A stretch of 64,000 nucleotides of DNA from Streptomyces alanosinicus (GTDB lineage: Bacteria; Actinomycetota; Actinomycetes; Streptomycetales; Streptomycetaceae), in assembly GCF_014650595.1 (NCBI RefSeq), contig NZ_BMVG01000029.1, forward strand, positions 1 to 64,000, given 5' to 3'. The stretch's first letter is position 1. Every line of letters begins with the position of its first letter. The notes beneath the pieces are model-generated. The model had not been told where the DNA came from and searched no databases. It saw only the letters and a program-made list of their open reading frames with translations. The position numbers and the translations under genes were made by a program. This document shows, piece by piece, positions 50,680 through 59,651 of the stretch.

Positions 50680-51042
50680 ATGACCCAGCCCGGAACGATG
50701 ACGCCCATGACCCGGCAGATGCAGGACTGCGTCAACGCCTGCATGGCCGCGCACACCATGTGCGAGGAGACCATGAGTTCCTGCATGCACATGGGCGGCC
50801 AGGCCCAGATGCAGATCATGCGCGCGCTCATGGACTGCTCCGAGACGACCCGCATGTGCGCCGACATGATGATGCGCCGCTCGCCCATGTCGGGCGACAT
50901 GTGCGCGATGTGTGCCAAGGCCTGCGACATGTGTGCTGACGCGTGTATGGCGATGCCGGACGATCCCCAGATGATGCGCTGTGCGGAGGCGTGTCGCCGC
51001 GCGGCGGAGATGTGCCGCGCGATGGCGGGCGCCAAGATGTGA
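50680..51042 (+). CDS. Cys/Met-rich four-helix protein, copper-storage (Csp) type
   Basis: 120 residues with 14 Cys and about 20 Met spread on helices: CVNACMAAHTMCEETMSSCM, MDCSETTRMCADMMMRR, MCAMCAKACDMCADACMAMP, MMRCAEACRRAAEMC. This is the pattern of Csp proteins, which hold many Cu(I) ions inside a four-helix bundle through CxxxC pairs. No signal peptide, so a cytosolic Csp3-like form. GAGGAGGAG precedes ATG 50680. Single gene with a strong terminator behind. Confidence 0.88.
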   Translation: MTQPGTMTPMTRQMQDCVNACMAAHTMCEETMSSCMHMGGQAQMQIMRALMDCSETTRMCADMMMRRSPMSGDMCAMCAKACDMCADACMAMPDDPQMMRCAEACRRAAEMCRAMAGAKM

Positions 51043-51057
51043 GGCCCGTCTGAACAC

Positions 51058-51095
51058 GATCGAGGGCACCCGCGTCCGCGCGGGTGCCCTCGATC
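51058..51095. terminator. Bidirectional terminator
   Basis: Perfect 17-bp arms GATCGAGGGCACCCGCG (51058-51074) and CGCGGGTGCCCTCGATC (51079-51095), TCCG loop, between convergent genes. Confidence 0.92.
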
Positions 51096-51108
51096 TGCGT
51101 GCCGTCGG

Positions 51109-52428
51109 TCAGTTGCCGGAGACGGTGACCTTCTGGTCGTTGTTCAGCTCGTCCACCAGGGTCTTGACCTTCGTCTTGTCCCAGACGAGGTTGCCGCCGA
51201 CGGAGCCGGATATCGGCATGTTCAGGGAGGTGCCCCCGCCGCCCTGGACGCCCTTCATCGCCCAGAACATCGAGGCCAGGTCCCACAGGGACATGTCCTT
51301 GTCGACGATCAGGGAGTCCAGGCCCGCGCCCATCACCGGGTAGAACGTGAACGGGTTCAGGAGCGTCGACGGGGTGGCCACCTGGTGGGCCAGCGCCGAC
51401 AGGAACTTCTGCTGGTTCTTCGTGCGCTGCAGGTCGGACGCGGCGAACGCGTGCCGGGTACGGACGAAGGCGAGGGCCTGCTGGCCGTTCAGGGTCTGGT
51501 CGCCGGCCTTGAAGTCGGCGCCGGACCACTTGTCCTTGAAGGGCTTGTCGATGTTGATGTCGACACCGCCGACCGCGTCCACGATGTTCGCGAAGCCCTG
51601 GAAGCCGATCTCCACATAGTGGTCGATGTGCAGCCCGGTGTTGGCCTCGATCGTGCGCACCAGCAGCGTCGGGCCGTCCTCGGCATAGGTCGCGTTGAGC
51701 TTCTCCTGCCGGCCCTGCGCCGGGTAGACCTTCCCGGACGTGGAGCCCTTGTACGAGGGGACGGTCACGTTCGAGTCGCGCGGCAGCGAGACCAGCGTGT
51801 CGCCGTTGTCGCCGACGTGCAGGATCATCATCGAGTCCGTGCGCTTGCCCTCGGCGGCACCGGTGTGCAGCTTCTTCTCGTCCGCCTTGGACATGCCCTC
51901 GCGGCTGTCCGAGCCGACGATCAGGTAGTTCGTGCCCGCGCCCGACGCGGGCCGGTCGATCACCGTGGACAGGTCGACCTCGCGGCGCAGCTTGGAGTCG
52001 GCCCAGAAGTAGGTCGCCACGCCTGTGACGACCAACACGGTCACCAGCGTGATCGCGATCCACTTGATCCGGCGCCGCCAGTTCGGGCGCGGCCGGTACT
52101 GCTGGTAGTCCGGATCGGGGTCGTTGTCGTTGGGTACGAAGCCGCCGCGGCCGCCGCCGTACACCTGGCCGGTGTTGTAGCCGCTGTCGTAGTCGGCGCC
52201 CTGGTCGTGTCCCTGGCCGTCGACGTACGACGGCTGCTGCGGGATACCGGCCCCGTACGGCGGCGCCGCCGGACCGGGGTCGCCGTAGGAGCGCTGCCCG
52301 GGCGGTACCGCCGGGCCGCGCCGCACCTGACGCATCGCACGCGCGCCCTCCGGCTGCGCGCCGGCGCTTCCGCGTCCGTACCGGGGTCCGCCGTTGTTGT
52401 CGGACCATCCCTCGGGCCAGTCATTCAT
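51109..52428 (-). CDS. LCP-family glycopolymer transferase (1 of 5)
   Basis: 439 residues. Disordered Gly/Tyr/Pro-rich cytosolic part (1-115), one membrane helix (IAITLVTVLVVTGVATYF, about 122-140), then an extracytoplasmic LCP domain: TNYLIVGSDSREGMSKADE, TDSMMILHVGDNGDTLVSLP, RDSNVTVPSYKG with the phosphate-binding Arg, KLNATYAEDGPTLLVRTIEA, and ALAFVRTRHAFAASDLQRTK. LCP proteins join wall teichoic-acid-like or other polymers to peptidoglycan from lipid carriers. ATG 52428 chosen; the upstream open part lacks a start with ribosome site. No LytR_C domain. Divergent from a thioesterase gene. Confidence 0.92.
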   Translation of the reverse strand: MNDWPEGWSDNNGGPRYGRGSAGAQPEGARAMRQVRRGPAVPPGQRSYGDPGPAAPPYGAGIPQQPSYVDGQGHDQGADYDSGYNTGQVYGGGRGGFVPNDNDPDPDYQQYRPRPNWRRRIKWIAITLVTVLVVTGVATYFWADSKLRREVDLSTVIDRPASGAGTNYLIVGSDSREGMSKADEKKLHTGAAEGKRTDSMMILHVGDNGDTLVSLPRDSNVTVPSYKGSTSGKVYPAQGRQEKLNATYAEDGPTLLVRTIEANTGLHIDHYVEIGFQGFANIVDAVGGVDINIDKPFKDKWSGADFKAGDQTLNGQQALAFVRTRHAFAASDLQRTKNQQKFLSALAHQVATPSTLLNPFTFYPVMGAGLDSLIVDKDMSLWDLASMFWAMKGVQGGGGTSLNMPISGSVGGNLVWDKTKVKTLVDELNNDQKVTVSGN

Positions 52429-52547
52429 GCGGACCAGTGTGCAGGGCTCCGCCGTATGGCTTACAAGGGCTGTCGGAAAATAGGAGCGACGCTGTTGCGA
52501 AGCCAACACAAAATCCGGGATCGGCGCGGCGGCATAAGGTGGAGGCC

Positions 52548-53096
52548 ATGACAGACCAGGTCACGGACCCGGAACCGGACATCCCCGGCAAGCCGACGTC
52601 CGCCTCGCGCACCACGCTCAGCCACATCATGACCCACAACGACACCAACCTGCTGGGGACGGTGCACGGCGGGGTGATCATGAAGCTGGTCGACGACGCG
52701 GCGGGCGCGGTGGCCGGCCGGCACTCCGGCGGTCCCGCCGTCACCGCCTCCATGGACGAGATGGCCTTCCTCGAACCCATCCGCGTCGGCGATCTGGTCC
52801 ATGTGAAGGCGCAGGTCAACTGGACCGGCCGGACCTCCATGGAGGTCGGTGTACGGGTGCTCGCCGAGCGCTGGAACGAGTCGACCCCGGCCACCCAGGT
52901 CGGCTCCGCCTACCTGGTCTTCGCCGCCGTCGACTCCGACGGCAAGCCCCGCCGGGTGCCGCCGGTGCTCCCGGAGACCGACCGTGACCGCCGCCGCCAC
53001 CAGGAGGCCCAGATCCGCCGCACCCACCGCCTGGCCCGCCGCCGCGCCATCCGCGAACTCCGCGAGAAGAGGGCGGCGGAGGGGCTTCAGGACTAG
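52548..53096 (+). CDS. Acyl-CoA thioesterase (hotdog fold)
   Basis: 182 residues. Hotdog-fold thioesterase of the YciA/BFIT group: TTLSHIMTHNDTNLLGTVHG, GVIMKLVDDAAGAVAGRHSG, VTASMDEMAFLEPIRVGDLV. The Asn/Asp of HNDTN and VDD lie at the active-site positions. It cleaves acyl-CoA thioesters in the cytosol. AAGGTGGAGG precedes ATG 52548. A basic helical tail of about 40 residues (RRRHQEAQIRRTHRLARRRA) is extra to the fold. Confidence 0.9.
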   Translation: MTDQVTDPEPDIPGKPTSASRTTLSHIMTHNDTNLLGTVHGGVIMKLVDDAAGAVAGRHSGGPAVTASMDEMAFLEPIRVGDLVHVKAQVNWTGRTSMEVGVRVLAERWNESTPATQVGSAYLVFAAVDSDGKPRRVPPVLPETDRDRRRHQEAQIRRTHRLARRRAIRELREKRAAEGLQD

Positions 53097-53148
53097 GCAC
53101 CCTGAGGGCGGCTCCGCGAAGGGGCGCGGGCCCCTCACAGCGACGCGT

Positions 53149-54648
53149 TCAGCACACCACCTCGTCCCCCCGCACCGCGGCCTGCTGCGGCTGTGCGGGG
53201 TCCTCGAAGCGGATCTGGTGGACCTCCTTGAAGTCCTCCCCGGCGGTCACCTTCAGCATCGGGCCCTGGCCCGGTACCGGGTGCAGTTCGCTGCCCGGCA
53301 GGGCCGCCGCCAGCGCGCGGGCGGAGCGGTCCCAGCGGGGGTCGTAGAAGATCACCGTGTGCGGCACATGGGCCGGGGCGGTCGCCGGTCGGCGGGTCGT
53401 GGCGAAGCCGGTGGCCGCGAGCGCCGCGTCGACGCGCCCCGCGAGGCCCATCGTGCCGGTGCCGTTCGCCACCTGGACCCGGATCTGCCGCGGGTCCACG
53501 TCCACCGTCGCGGGCGGCGGGGTGTGCGGATGGTGCGGGTGGTCCGCGGTGAGCGACGTGTCGTCGCGCAGGGCCGTGAAGAGCTGGTCCGTCTTGACCT
53601 GGTCCCACTTCAGGGTCGAGCCGATGCCCTTGACGTCGTAGTTCATCTGCCCGATGGGCACGGTGACGAACTCGGAGGAGGACGGGGAGAAGCTGCGCAT
53701 GGCCCGGCCGAGGTCGAGCAGCTCGTCCGCGCCGAAGCCCTCGTCGGCGCGGACCGAGCCGAGCACCGCCCGGGTGACGTCCCGGAACCGCATCGGGTTC
53801 AGCAGCACCCCGGAGGAGGTGGCCCGGTCGATCAGCGCCGCCAGGAACTGCTGCTGCCGCTTCATCCGGCCCAGGTCGCTCGCCCCGTCGATGTGCCGGG
53901 CCCGTACGTACTGCAGGGCCTGCCCGCCGGTGAGGGTGTGGGTGCCGGGGGCGAGGTCGAGGCCGGTGTAGGAGTCCTTCAGCGGGGTCGCCGTACAGAT
54001 CCGCACCCCGCCGAGGACGTCCACGGTCTTCATGAAGCTCGCGAAGTCGACCTCCAGGTAGTGGTCGATCTTCACATGGGTCATGTTCTCGACCGTGCGG
54101 ATCGTCAGCTGGGGGCCGCCCTCGGCGTAGGCCGCGTTCAGCTTGATCGGGTGCGCGGCGTGCTGCTGGCCGGAACCGTCGTCGGTGTGCTCGGGCACCT
54201 CGGCGTAGGAGTCGCGCGGCAGGCTCACCACGGTGGCCCGGTCCCGGTTCTCCGAGATGTGCACGATCATCATCGTGTCGGTGCAGTGGCAGGGCACCCC
54301 GCCCAGCCGGAACTGCCGGCGCTCCCGCTCGGTGATCTTGTCGCGGCCGTCGGTGCCCACCAGCAGCACATTGGTGCCATGGCCCGCGCTGGGCCGGTTC
54401 TTCATGTCCTTGAAGGCGTCGACCCGGGCGATGCCCGCGTCCAGGCTGCTGATCACCGCGTGCCCGATCCCGGCGGAGGCCAGCACCAGCACGGACAGTG
54501 TCGTCATCGCCCGCATCGCCCAGCGGGGCCGCCGCGGCGGCCGGACGGACCTCACGGGCCGCTCGGGCGGGCGCGGCACACGGCGGGGTGGCTGCGGTCG
54601 GCGCTGTGGGCGCGCAGGCGACCGAGGCGGGCTGGCCAAGAAGGACAC
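53149..54648 (-). CDS. LCP-family protein with LytR_C domain (2 of 5)
   Basis: 499 residues. Basic Pro/Arg-rich cytosolic start, a helix (TTLSVLVLASAGIGHAVISS), LCP core: TNVLLVGTDGRDKITERERR, MMIVHISENRDRATVVSLPR with the Arg-Asp pair, KLNAAYAEGGPQLTIRTVEN, ALQYVRARHIDGASDLGRMK. Residues about 385-475 form a LytR_C domain (IRVQVANGTGTMGLAGRVDA, HTVIFYDPRWDRSARALAAA). A CHC pair (VPCHCTDT) precedes the core strand. GTG 54648 has a poor ribosome site, so the start may be a few codons downstream. Divergent from a glycosyltransferase gene. Confidence 0.9.
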   Translation of the reverse strand: MSFLASPPRSPARPQRRPQPPRRVPRPPERPVRSVRPPRRPRWAMRAMTTLSVLVLASAGIGHAVISSLDAGIARVDAFKDMKNRPSAGHGTNVLLVGTDGRDKITERERRQFRLGGVPCHCTDTMMIVHISENRDRATVVSLPRDSYAEVPEHTDDGSGQQHAAHPIKLNAAYAEGGPQLTIRTVENMTHVKIDHYLEVDFASFMKTVDVLGGVRICTATPLKDSYTGLDLAPGTHTLTGGQALQYVRARHIDGASDLGRMKRQQQFLAALIDRATSSGVLLNPMRFRDVTRAVLGSVRADEGFGADELLDLGRAMRSFSPSSSEFVTVPIGQMNYDVKGIGSTLKWDQVKTDQLFTALRDDTSLTADHPHHPHTPPPATVDVDPRQIRVQVANGTGTMGLAGRVDAALAATGFATTRRPATAPAHVPHTVIFYDPRWDRSARALAAALPGSELHPVPGQGPMLKVTAGEDFKEVHQIRFEDPAQPQQAAVRGDEVVC

Positions 54649-54767
54649 CTCCGGGCGAGGCCGTACGTGGGATCCGTGAGCACCGTAGGCCGATACGATC
54701 TCCAGCCCGGTCTTACGACTCGGCGGCGCGCACCGGTGTCCCCCGTTCGCGGTAACGTGAGCCCTCT

Positions 54768-55796
54768 ATGAACGCCAAGCCCGACGTGCGACACCCCGCT
54801 GTTTCCGTGATCATGCCCGTCCTCGACGAGGAGCGGCATCTGCGCGGGGCCGTCCAAGCGATCCTCGCGCAGGAGTACCCCGGCGAGATGGAGGTCGTCA
54901 TCGCCCTCGGTCCGTCCACGGACCGCACGGACGAGATCGCCGCCGAGCTGGTGCGGGACGACCCGCGCGTCCGCACCGTGCCGAACCCCACCGGCCGCAC
55001 CCCCGCCGCGCTGAACGCGGCGATCAAGGCCTCCCGGCATCCCATAGTGGTCCGCGTCGACGGCCATGGCATGCTCTCGCCGAACTACATCACCACCGCC
55101 GTCCGGCTCCTGGAGGAGACCGGCGCGCAGAACGTCGGCGGCCTCATGCACGCCGAGGGCGAGAACGACTGGGAGCATGCGGTCGCCGCCGCGATGACCT
55201 CGAAGATCGGGGTCGGCAACGCCGCCTTCCACACCGGCGGTGCGGCGGCCCCCGCCGAGACCGTCTACCTCGGCGTCTTCCGTCGCGAGGCGCTGGAGCA
55301 ACAGGGCGGCTACAACGAGGAGTTCATCCGCGCCCAGGACTGGGAGCTGAACTTCCGGATCAGGGAGGCCGGCGGGCTGATCTGGTTCTCACCCGAGCTG
55401 AAGGTGTCCTACCGGCCGCGGCCCTCGGTGCGGGCCCTGGCCAAGCAGTACAAGGACTACGGCCGCTGGCGGCATGTCGTGGCCCGCTACCACTCAGGCT
55501 CCATCAATCTGCGCTACCTCGCCCCGCCGGCGGCGGTGTGCGCGATAGCGGCCGGCATCGTGGCCGGCGTGGCGCTCACCCCGTGGGGCTTCGTCGTCCC
55601 CGGCGGCTATCTCGCGGCGATCGCCGCGGGCTCCGTCCCGGCGGGCAAGGGGCTGGGGCTGAAGGCCCGGCTGCAGATCCCGGTGGCCCTGGCCACCATG
55701 CACATGTCGTGGGGCTGGGGCTTTCTGACCAGCCCGAAGTCGCTGGCGAAGAAGGTCATCGCGTCCCGGCGGCCGGCGGTCGTCGCCGCCCGATAA
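54768..55796 (+). CDS. Family 2 glycosyltransferase
   Basis: 342 residues. GT-A domain (1-230): VSVIMPVLDEERHLRGAVQA, VVIALGPSTDRTDEIAAELV, RTPAALNAAIKASRHPIVVR, VDGHGMLSPNY (DxD-like Asp), and FIRAQDWELNFRIREAGGLI with the ED/QDWE acceptor motif. Two or three C-terminal membrane helices (VCAIAAGIVAGVALTPWGFV). It transfers a sugar to a lipid- or wall-linked acceptor at the inner membrane face; placement among LCP genes suggests synthesis of the polymer that they attach. Confidence 0.9.
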   Translation: MNAKPDVRHPAVSVIMPVLDEERHLRGAVQAILAQEYPGEMEVVIALGPSTDRTDEIAAELVRDDPRVRTVPNPTGRTPAALNAAIKASRHPIVVRVDGHGMLSPNYITTAVRLLEETGAQNVGGLMHAEGENDWEHAVAAAMTSKIGVGNAAFHTGGAAAPAETVYLGVFRREALEQQGGYNEEFIRAQDWELNFRIREAGGLIWFSPELKVSYRPRPSVRALAKQYKDYGRWRHVVARYHSGSINLRYLAPPAAVCAIAAGIVAGVALTPWGFVVPGGYLAAIAAGSVPAGKGLGLKARLQIPVALATMHMSWGWGFLTSPKSLAKKVIASRRPAVVAAR

Positions 55797-55821
55797 CCGC
55801 GCCGGTCCCCGCCTGACAATC

Positions 55822-55858
55822 GCGCCGAGCCCCCTTCCTCAGGGTGGGGGCCCGGCGC
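55822..55858. terminator. Bidirectional terminator
   Basis: GCGCCGAGCCCCC (55822-55834) pairs with GGGGGCCCGGCGC (55846-55858) with one mismatch, between the convergent glycosyltransferase and LCP genes. Confidence 0.75.
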
Positions 55859-55881
55859 TTCTCATACACGGTCGCGGCCGG

Positions 55882-57552
55882 TCACCACTGGTAGGGCTTG
55901 TACACATCCATGCAGTCGCCGGTGTCCGCGCCGTTGACGGAGTCGGTGTTCTGCGGCAGTTCGCCGGCCCTGGGCTTCGCCTGCGCGGGATAGCTCGTAC
56001 CGGTCCGCCAGTCCGCCCCGATGACGACCGTGACCCCGGACACCCCGGTCGACTGCTTGACCGAACTCACCGGGATGCCCAGCGCCTTGGCGACGGCCTG
56101 GGCGTCGCCCGCCAGATCGGCGCTCGGGTACTGGACCACGGTCCTGTCCACGGACTGTGTGACGGTGGTGTCGACGGCGGCCCTGCCGTAGCCCTTCTCC
56201 CCGAGCGCCTGGCTGATCGTCTGCGCCCGGCCGGGCACCGCCGCCTCGGTCGTGGACTGGGTGGCGTTCTGCACCAGCACCCCGAGCCGGCTCGGGTCGG
56301 TCGACGGCGCCTTCGCCGTCTTGTCCGTGTTCGCGGCAGGCTTCGCGTCCGACGCCTTGCCGTCCTTGCCGCTCTTGTCGTCCTTGCCGTTCTTGTCCAG
56401 CGGTACGTCGTCGCGGAGCATCTCCCACAGCTTGTCGGCGTTGGCCCCGTCCGGCACGACGTGCTCTCTGTTCCGGGCGTCCTCGACGTTGGGCATCGTG
56501 ATGCTCGTGATGCGGTTCGTCGGCACCGACTTGAGCTGCATGCCCAGGTCGTACAGCTTCTTGACCGTGCCGATCTCCTCGGAGACCTGGAGCGACTTGG
56601 TGGCCGCCTCGGCCAGGTCCATCAGCCGCCCGGTGTCGGTGAACACGTTCTGCTGCTTGAGCGTACGGATCATCGAGTTGAGATACATGTGCTGGGCGCG
56701 GGCCCGCATCAGATCACTGCCCCAGGCGTGCCGGGTGCGCAGCCACTGCAGGGCCTGCTCCTTGTAGATCTTCTGCGTCCCGGCACGCAACTTCAGCCCG
56801 GAGCCGCCGCGTTGGGCCGCCGTCGGGTGGTCCCACACGTTCTGCCGTACACAGACCTGGACACCGCCGATCGCGTCCGCCATGTTCACCACACCGGCGA
56901 AGTCGATCATCATCCAGTGGTCGATATAGACCCCGGTGAGCTTCTCCCAGGTGGACAGCGTGCAGCCGGCCCCGCCCCGGGCCAGCGTGGTGTTGATGAT
57001 GTCGTCCGTCGCCGGGTAGACCTTGCCGCTGTCGGGGTCGGTGCACTTCGGGATGTCGACGCGGGTGTCCCGGGGAATGCTCACCATGGAGGCGCTCTTG
57101 CGGTCCGCGGAGAGGTGGATGAGCATCTGCACATCGGCCAGCGGCGGGCTGCCGACCTGGTCCCTGCTGCCGCCGAGCTTCAGGTCCGCCGCGGAGTTAC
57201 GGCTGTCCGAGCCGATCAGCAGGATGTTCAGCGGGGTCTGTCCGTCCGCGTTGGGCGCGGTCTTCTGCGCCTCGGCGTCGCCGCTCTCCCGCTGGCCCTT
57301 GCGTATGTTGCCGTTCAGGTGCTCGTAGTACAGAAAGCCCGCTGTGGCGGCGCCGGTTATCACCACCGCCAGGACGGTCGCCGACCAGCGCAGAGCCCGC
57401 CGTCTGCGGCGCGGCCGGCCGGCCCTGGAACCGTTCTTGCCCCGCCCCCCGCCGCGCCGGCCGGACCCCTCCGGCGTCTTCCGGTCCTGCGGTGCGAGTG
57501 ACAACGTGTCGTCGACCGAAGGATCCTGCCCTCGTACGTCGCTCTGCGCCAA
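55882..57552 (-). CDS. LCP-family protein with LytR_C domain (3 of 5)
   Basis: 556 residues. Basic cytosolic start, membrane helix (WSATVLAVVITGAATAGFLY), LCP core: LNILLIGSDSRNSAADLKLG, MLIHLSADRKSASMVSIPRD, INTTLARGGAGCTLSTWEKL, DHWMMIDFAGVVNMADAIGG, ALQWLRTRHAWGSDLMRARA. A Lys/Asp/Gly-rich stretch (DKNGKDDKSGKDGKASDAKP) links to LytR_C (LGVLVQNATQSTTEAAVPGR, VTVVIGADWRTGTSYPAQAK). It is followed by the remaining LCP genes upstream on the same strand, with a stem-loop between. Confidence 0.92.
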   Translation of the reverse strand: MAQSDVRGQDPSVDDTLSLAPQDRKTPEGSGRRGGGRGKNGSRAGRPRRRRRALRWSATVLAVVITGAATAGFLYYEHLNGNIRKGQRESGDAEAQKTAPNADGQTPLNILLIGSDSRNSAADLKLGGSRDQVGSPPLADVQMLIHLSADRKSASMVSIPRDTRVDIPKCTDPDSGKVYPATDDIINTTLARGGAGCTLSTWEKLTGVYIDHWMMIDFAGVVNMADAIGGVQVCVRQNVWDHPTAAQRGGSGLKLRAGTQKIYKEQALQWLRTRHAWGSDLMRARAQHMYLNSMIRTLKQQNVFTDTGRLMDLAEAATKSLQVSEEIGTVKKLYDLGMQLKSVPTNRITSITMPNVEDARNREHVVPDGANADKLWEMLRDDVPLDKNGKDDKSGKDGKASDAKPAANTDKTAKAPSTDPSRLGVLVQNATQSTTEAAVPGRAQTISQALGEKGYGRAAVDTTVTQSVDRTVVQYPSADLAGDAQAVAKALGIPVSSVKQSTGVSGVTVVIGADWRTGTSYPAQAKPRAGELPQNTDSVNGADTGDCMDVYKPYQW

Positions 57553-57579
57553 ACTTCCTGCCCCCCACCCTCGCGCACA

Positions 57580-57627
57580 CCAACGGGCCCGTCCCGCCTC
57601 CAGTTAGACGCACGACGGACCCGTTGG
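57580..57627. terminator. Stem-loop between LCP genes 3 and 4
   Basis: CCAACGGGCCCGTC (57580-57593) and GACGGACCCGTTGG (57614-57627) pair with one mismatch. It probably ends or attenuates transcripts from the gene that begins at 59420. Confidence 0.7.
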
Positions 57628-57632
57628 GTTAC

Positions 57633-59420
57633 CTAAGAAGCACACTTCACCTTGTCCGCCGTGGACTTGTCGACGGCCGGGGCCTTCGACGGCGCGGTCA
57701 GAGAGACACCCGCACCCTTGAAGTCCTTGCCCAGCGTCAGCGTCATCGCGGGCAGCCCCTGGGAGTTGGTCACGCTCTTGCCCGGCTTGAGCGCGGCACC
57801 GGACAGCCCCATGAGATGGGCCAGCTCCCGCGCCTGGGCGGCCTGGTCGGGCGCGTACTCCAGCGTGGTACTGGCCAGGGCGCCGGCGTTCCCCGCGTTC
57901 TCCGACTTCAGCACGCCCTGCTGGGTCTGCAGCCACTGGAGGGTCTCCTGCGCGCTGCCCGCCTCGGCGCCGCCGTTGAGGATCCGCACCCGCACATCGG
58001 AGGGCGCGGACCTGCTGCCCTTCAGGCGCGCCGCCTCCGCGTCCTTCTCCGCCTTCTGCTGCTTCTTCACCTCGGTGAAGGAGACGTCGTTCTTGATGGC
58101 GTCGAAGACCGCGGGGGCCGTGGTCCGGTTGACGATGACCGTCTTGTGGACGGCGCCGTCGGCCGGGTTGTCGATCACGGGCACCGTCACGAACGAGATG
58201 TTCTTCGTCGGGACCTTCTTCAGCTCCAGCGCTATGTCCTTGAGCGTGCTCACCTTGCCGATGCCCTTGTCGACGGTGAGCGCCTTGGTGGCGGCCTCGG
58301 CGAGGTCGATCAGCTTCGACGGGTTGGTGAGCGTGTCGCCGGAGGACATCTTCCGCATCAGCGACGCCATGAACTGCTGCTGCACCTTGATGCGGTCGAG
58401 GTCGCCCTGGTTGCCCCAGCTGTGCCGGGTGCGGACGAACGCCAGCGCCTGCTCGCCCTCCACCTTGGACTTGCCGGCGGGCAGGTTCAGGTGCGACTCC
58501 TTGTCGTTCACCGCGTGCGCGAGACACACGTCCACCCCGCCGACCGCCGAGGTCAGCGTCTTGACCGCGTTGAAGTCGACCATCATGAAATGGTCCGGCT
58601 GGATGCCGGTCACCGCCTGCACCGTGCGCATGGTGCAGCCCGGGTCCCGGCCGTCCTGCCCCAGGCTGGTGTTGAAGCGGGCGCTGTTCGTGCCGGGGAC
58701 GACCTTCTCGCTGCCGTCGGGCTGCTTGGTCTCGCAGTCCGGCACGTCCACGACCAGGTCGCGCGGAATGCTGAGCGCGGTCGCGTTCGTCCGGTCCTTG
58801 GAGACATGCAGCAGGATGTTGGTGTCGGCGTGCCCGACGCTGCCCTTGTCGCCGTAGCCCTCGTTGCCCTTGCCGGTGCGCTTGTCGGTTCCGATGATCA
58901 GGATGTTGAAGGCGTCGTCCTTGCTGAAGCCGTTCTTGGCCGCGCTGCCGACGTCCGTCGTGGTGACGTTGCCCTCAAGGTGCTTGAGGTAGAGGTAGCC
59001 GGCGGTGCCGATGGCGACCAGCACGAACGCCGTGCCGCCGGCGGTCCACGCCAGGACCTTCTTGACCTTCGACTTCTTCTTCACCGGCCGCCTGGACGCC
59101 CGGCGGCCCTGCGCGGCCTCCGGCTCGCCGCCCCGGCGCCGGCCCGACCGCGGCGCCGGTACGGAACCGCCGCGGGCCTTGCCCGTCTCCCGGCCCTCGC
59201 CGCGCGCCCTGCCCGTCTCCCGGCTCTCGCCGGTCGAGGGGTTCTTACGGCGACGGGGTCCACCGGCGCCGTCCCGGGGACCGGGTCTGCGCGGGCGGGG
59301 GACCGACGACTGCGGTGCGGAAGGGCCCAGTCGCAGTTCGTATTCGCCAGTGTTCGGATTGAGCACCCACTGGTCTGCGGGGTCGATGTTGTCCGCCCGC
59401 CCACGGCCTTGCGCGTCCAC
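57633..59420 (-). CDS. LCP-family protein with LytR_C domain (4 of 5)
   Basis: 595 residues, the longest of the set. A 130-residue cytosolic part rich in Arg/Gly/Pro with near repeats (GESRETGRARGEGRETGKAR), membrane helix (WTAGGTAFVLVAIGTAGYLY), LCP core: FNILIIGTDKRTGKGNEGYG, NILLHVSKDRTNATALSIPR, FNTSLGQDGRDPGCTMRTVQ, DHFMMVDFNAVKTLTSAVGG, ALAFVRTRHSWGNQGDLDRI. LytR_C near 470-580 (VRVRILNGGAEAGSAQETLQ, MTLTLGKDFKGAGVSL). The N-terminus begins with ADQWVLNPNTGEYELRLG, typical of Streptomyces LCP proteins. Confidence 0.92.
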   Translation of the reverse strand: MDAQGRGRADNIDPADQWVLNPNTGEYELRLGPSAPQSSVPRPRRPGPRDGAGGPRRRKNPSTGESRETGRARGEGRETGKARGGSVPAPRSGRRRGGEPEAAQGRRASRRPVKKKSKVKKVLAWTAGGTAFVLVAIGTAGYLYLKHLEGNVTTTDVGSAAKNGFSKDDAFNILIIGTDKRTGKGNEGYGDKGSVGHADTNILLHVSKDRTNATALSIPRDLVVDVPDCETKQPDGSEKVVPGTNSARFNTSLGQDGRDPGCTMRTVQAVTGIQPDHFMMVDFNAVKTLTSAVGGVDVCLAHAVNDKESHLNLPAGKSKVEGEQALAFVRTRHSWGNQGDLDRIKVQQQFMASLMRKMSSGDTLTNPSKLIDLAEAATKALTVDKGIGKVSTLKDIALELKKVPTKNISFVTVPVIDNPADGAVHKTVIVNRTTAPAVFDAIKNDVSFTEVKKQQKAEKDAEAARLKGSRSAPSDVRVRILNGGAEAGSAQETLQWLQTQQGVLKSENAGNAGALASTTLEYAPDQAAQARELAHLMGLSGAALKPGKSVTNSQGLPAMTLTLGKDFKGAGVSLTAPSKAPAVDKSTADKVKCAS

Positions 59421-59651
59421 GGTTGTCCGAATCCTCCGTCGGGGCCACGCGGCGCCTTCCCCCTCAAAGGCGCTCGGGTCTCGGTGAATCGGTGCACGGC
59501 CCCAGGACGGACCTCGTGGCCAGGTGCACCGGATCGCTCACACTATCCGCCCAGTTCAGCGTCGAGCGACGCCCGTGACAAATTCCTCTGCCTACAACTG
59601 GGCAATACGCCTCATTTCCCGGAAGGAACTTTCGGCGTCCTGATGCGCGCG

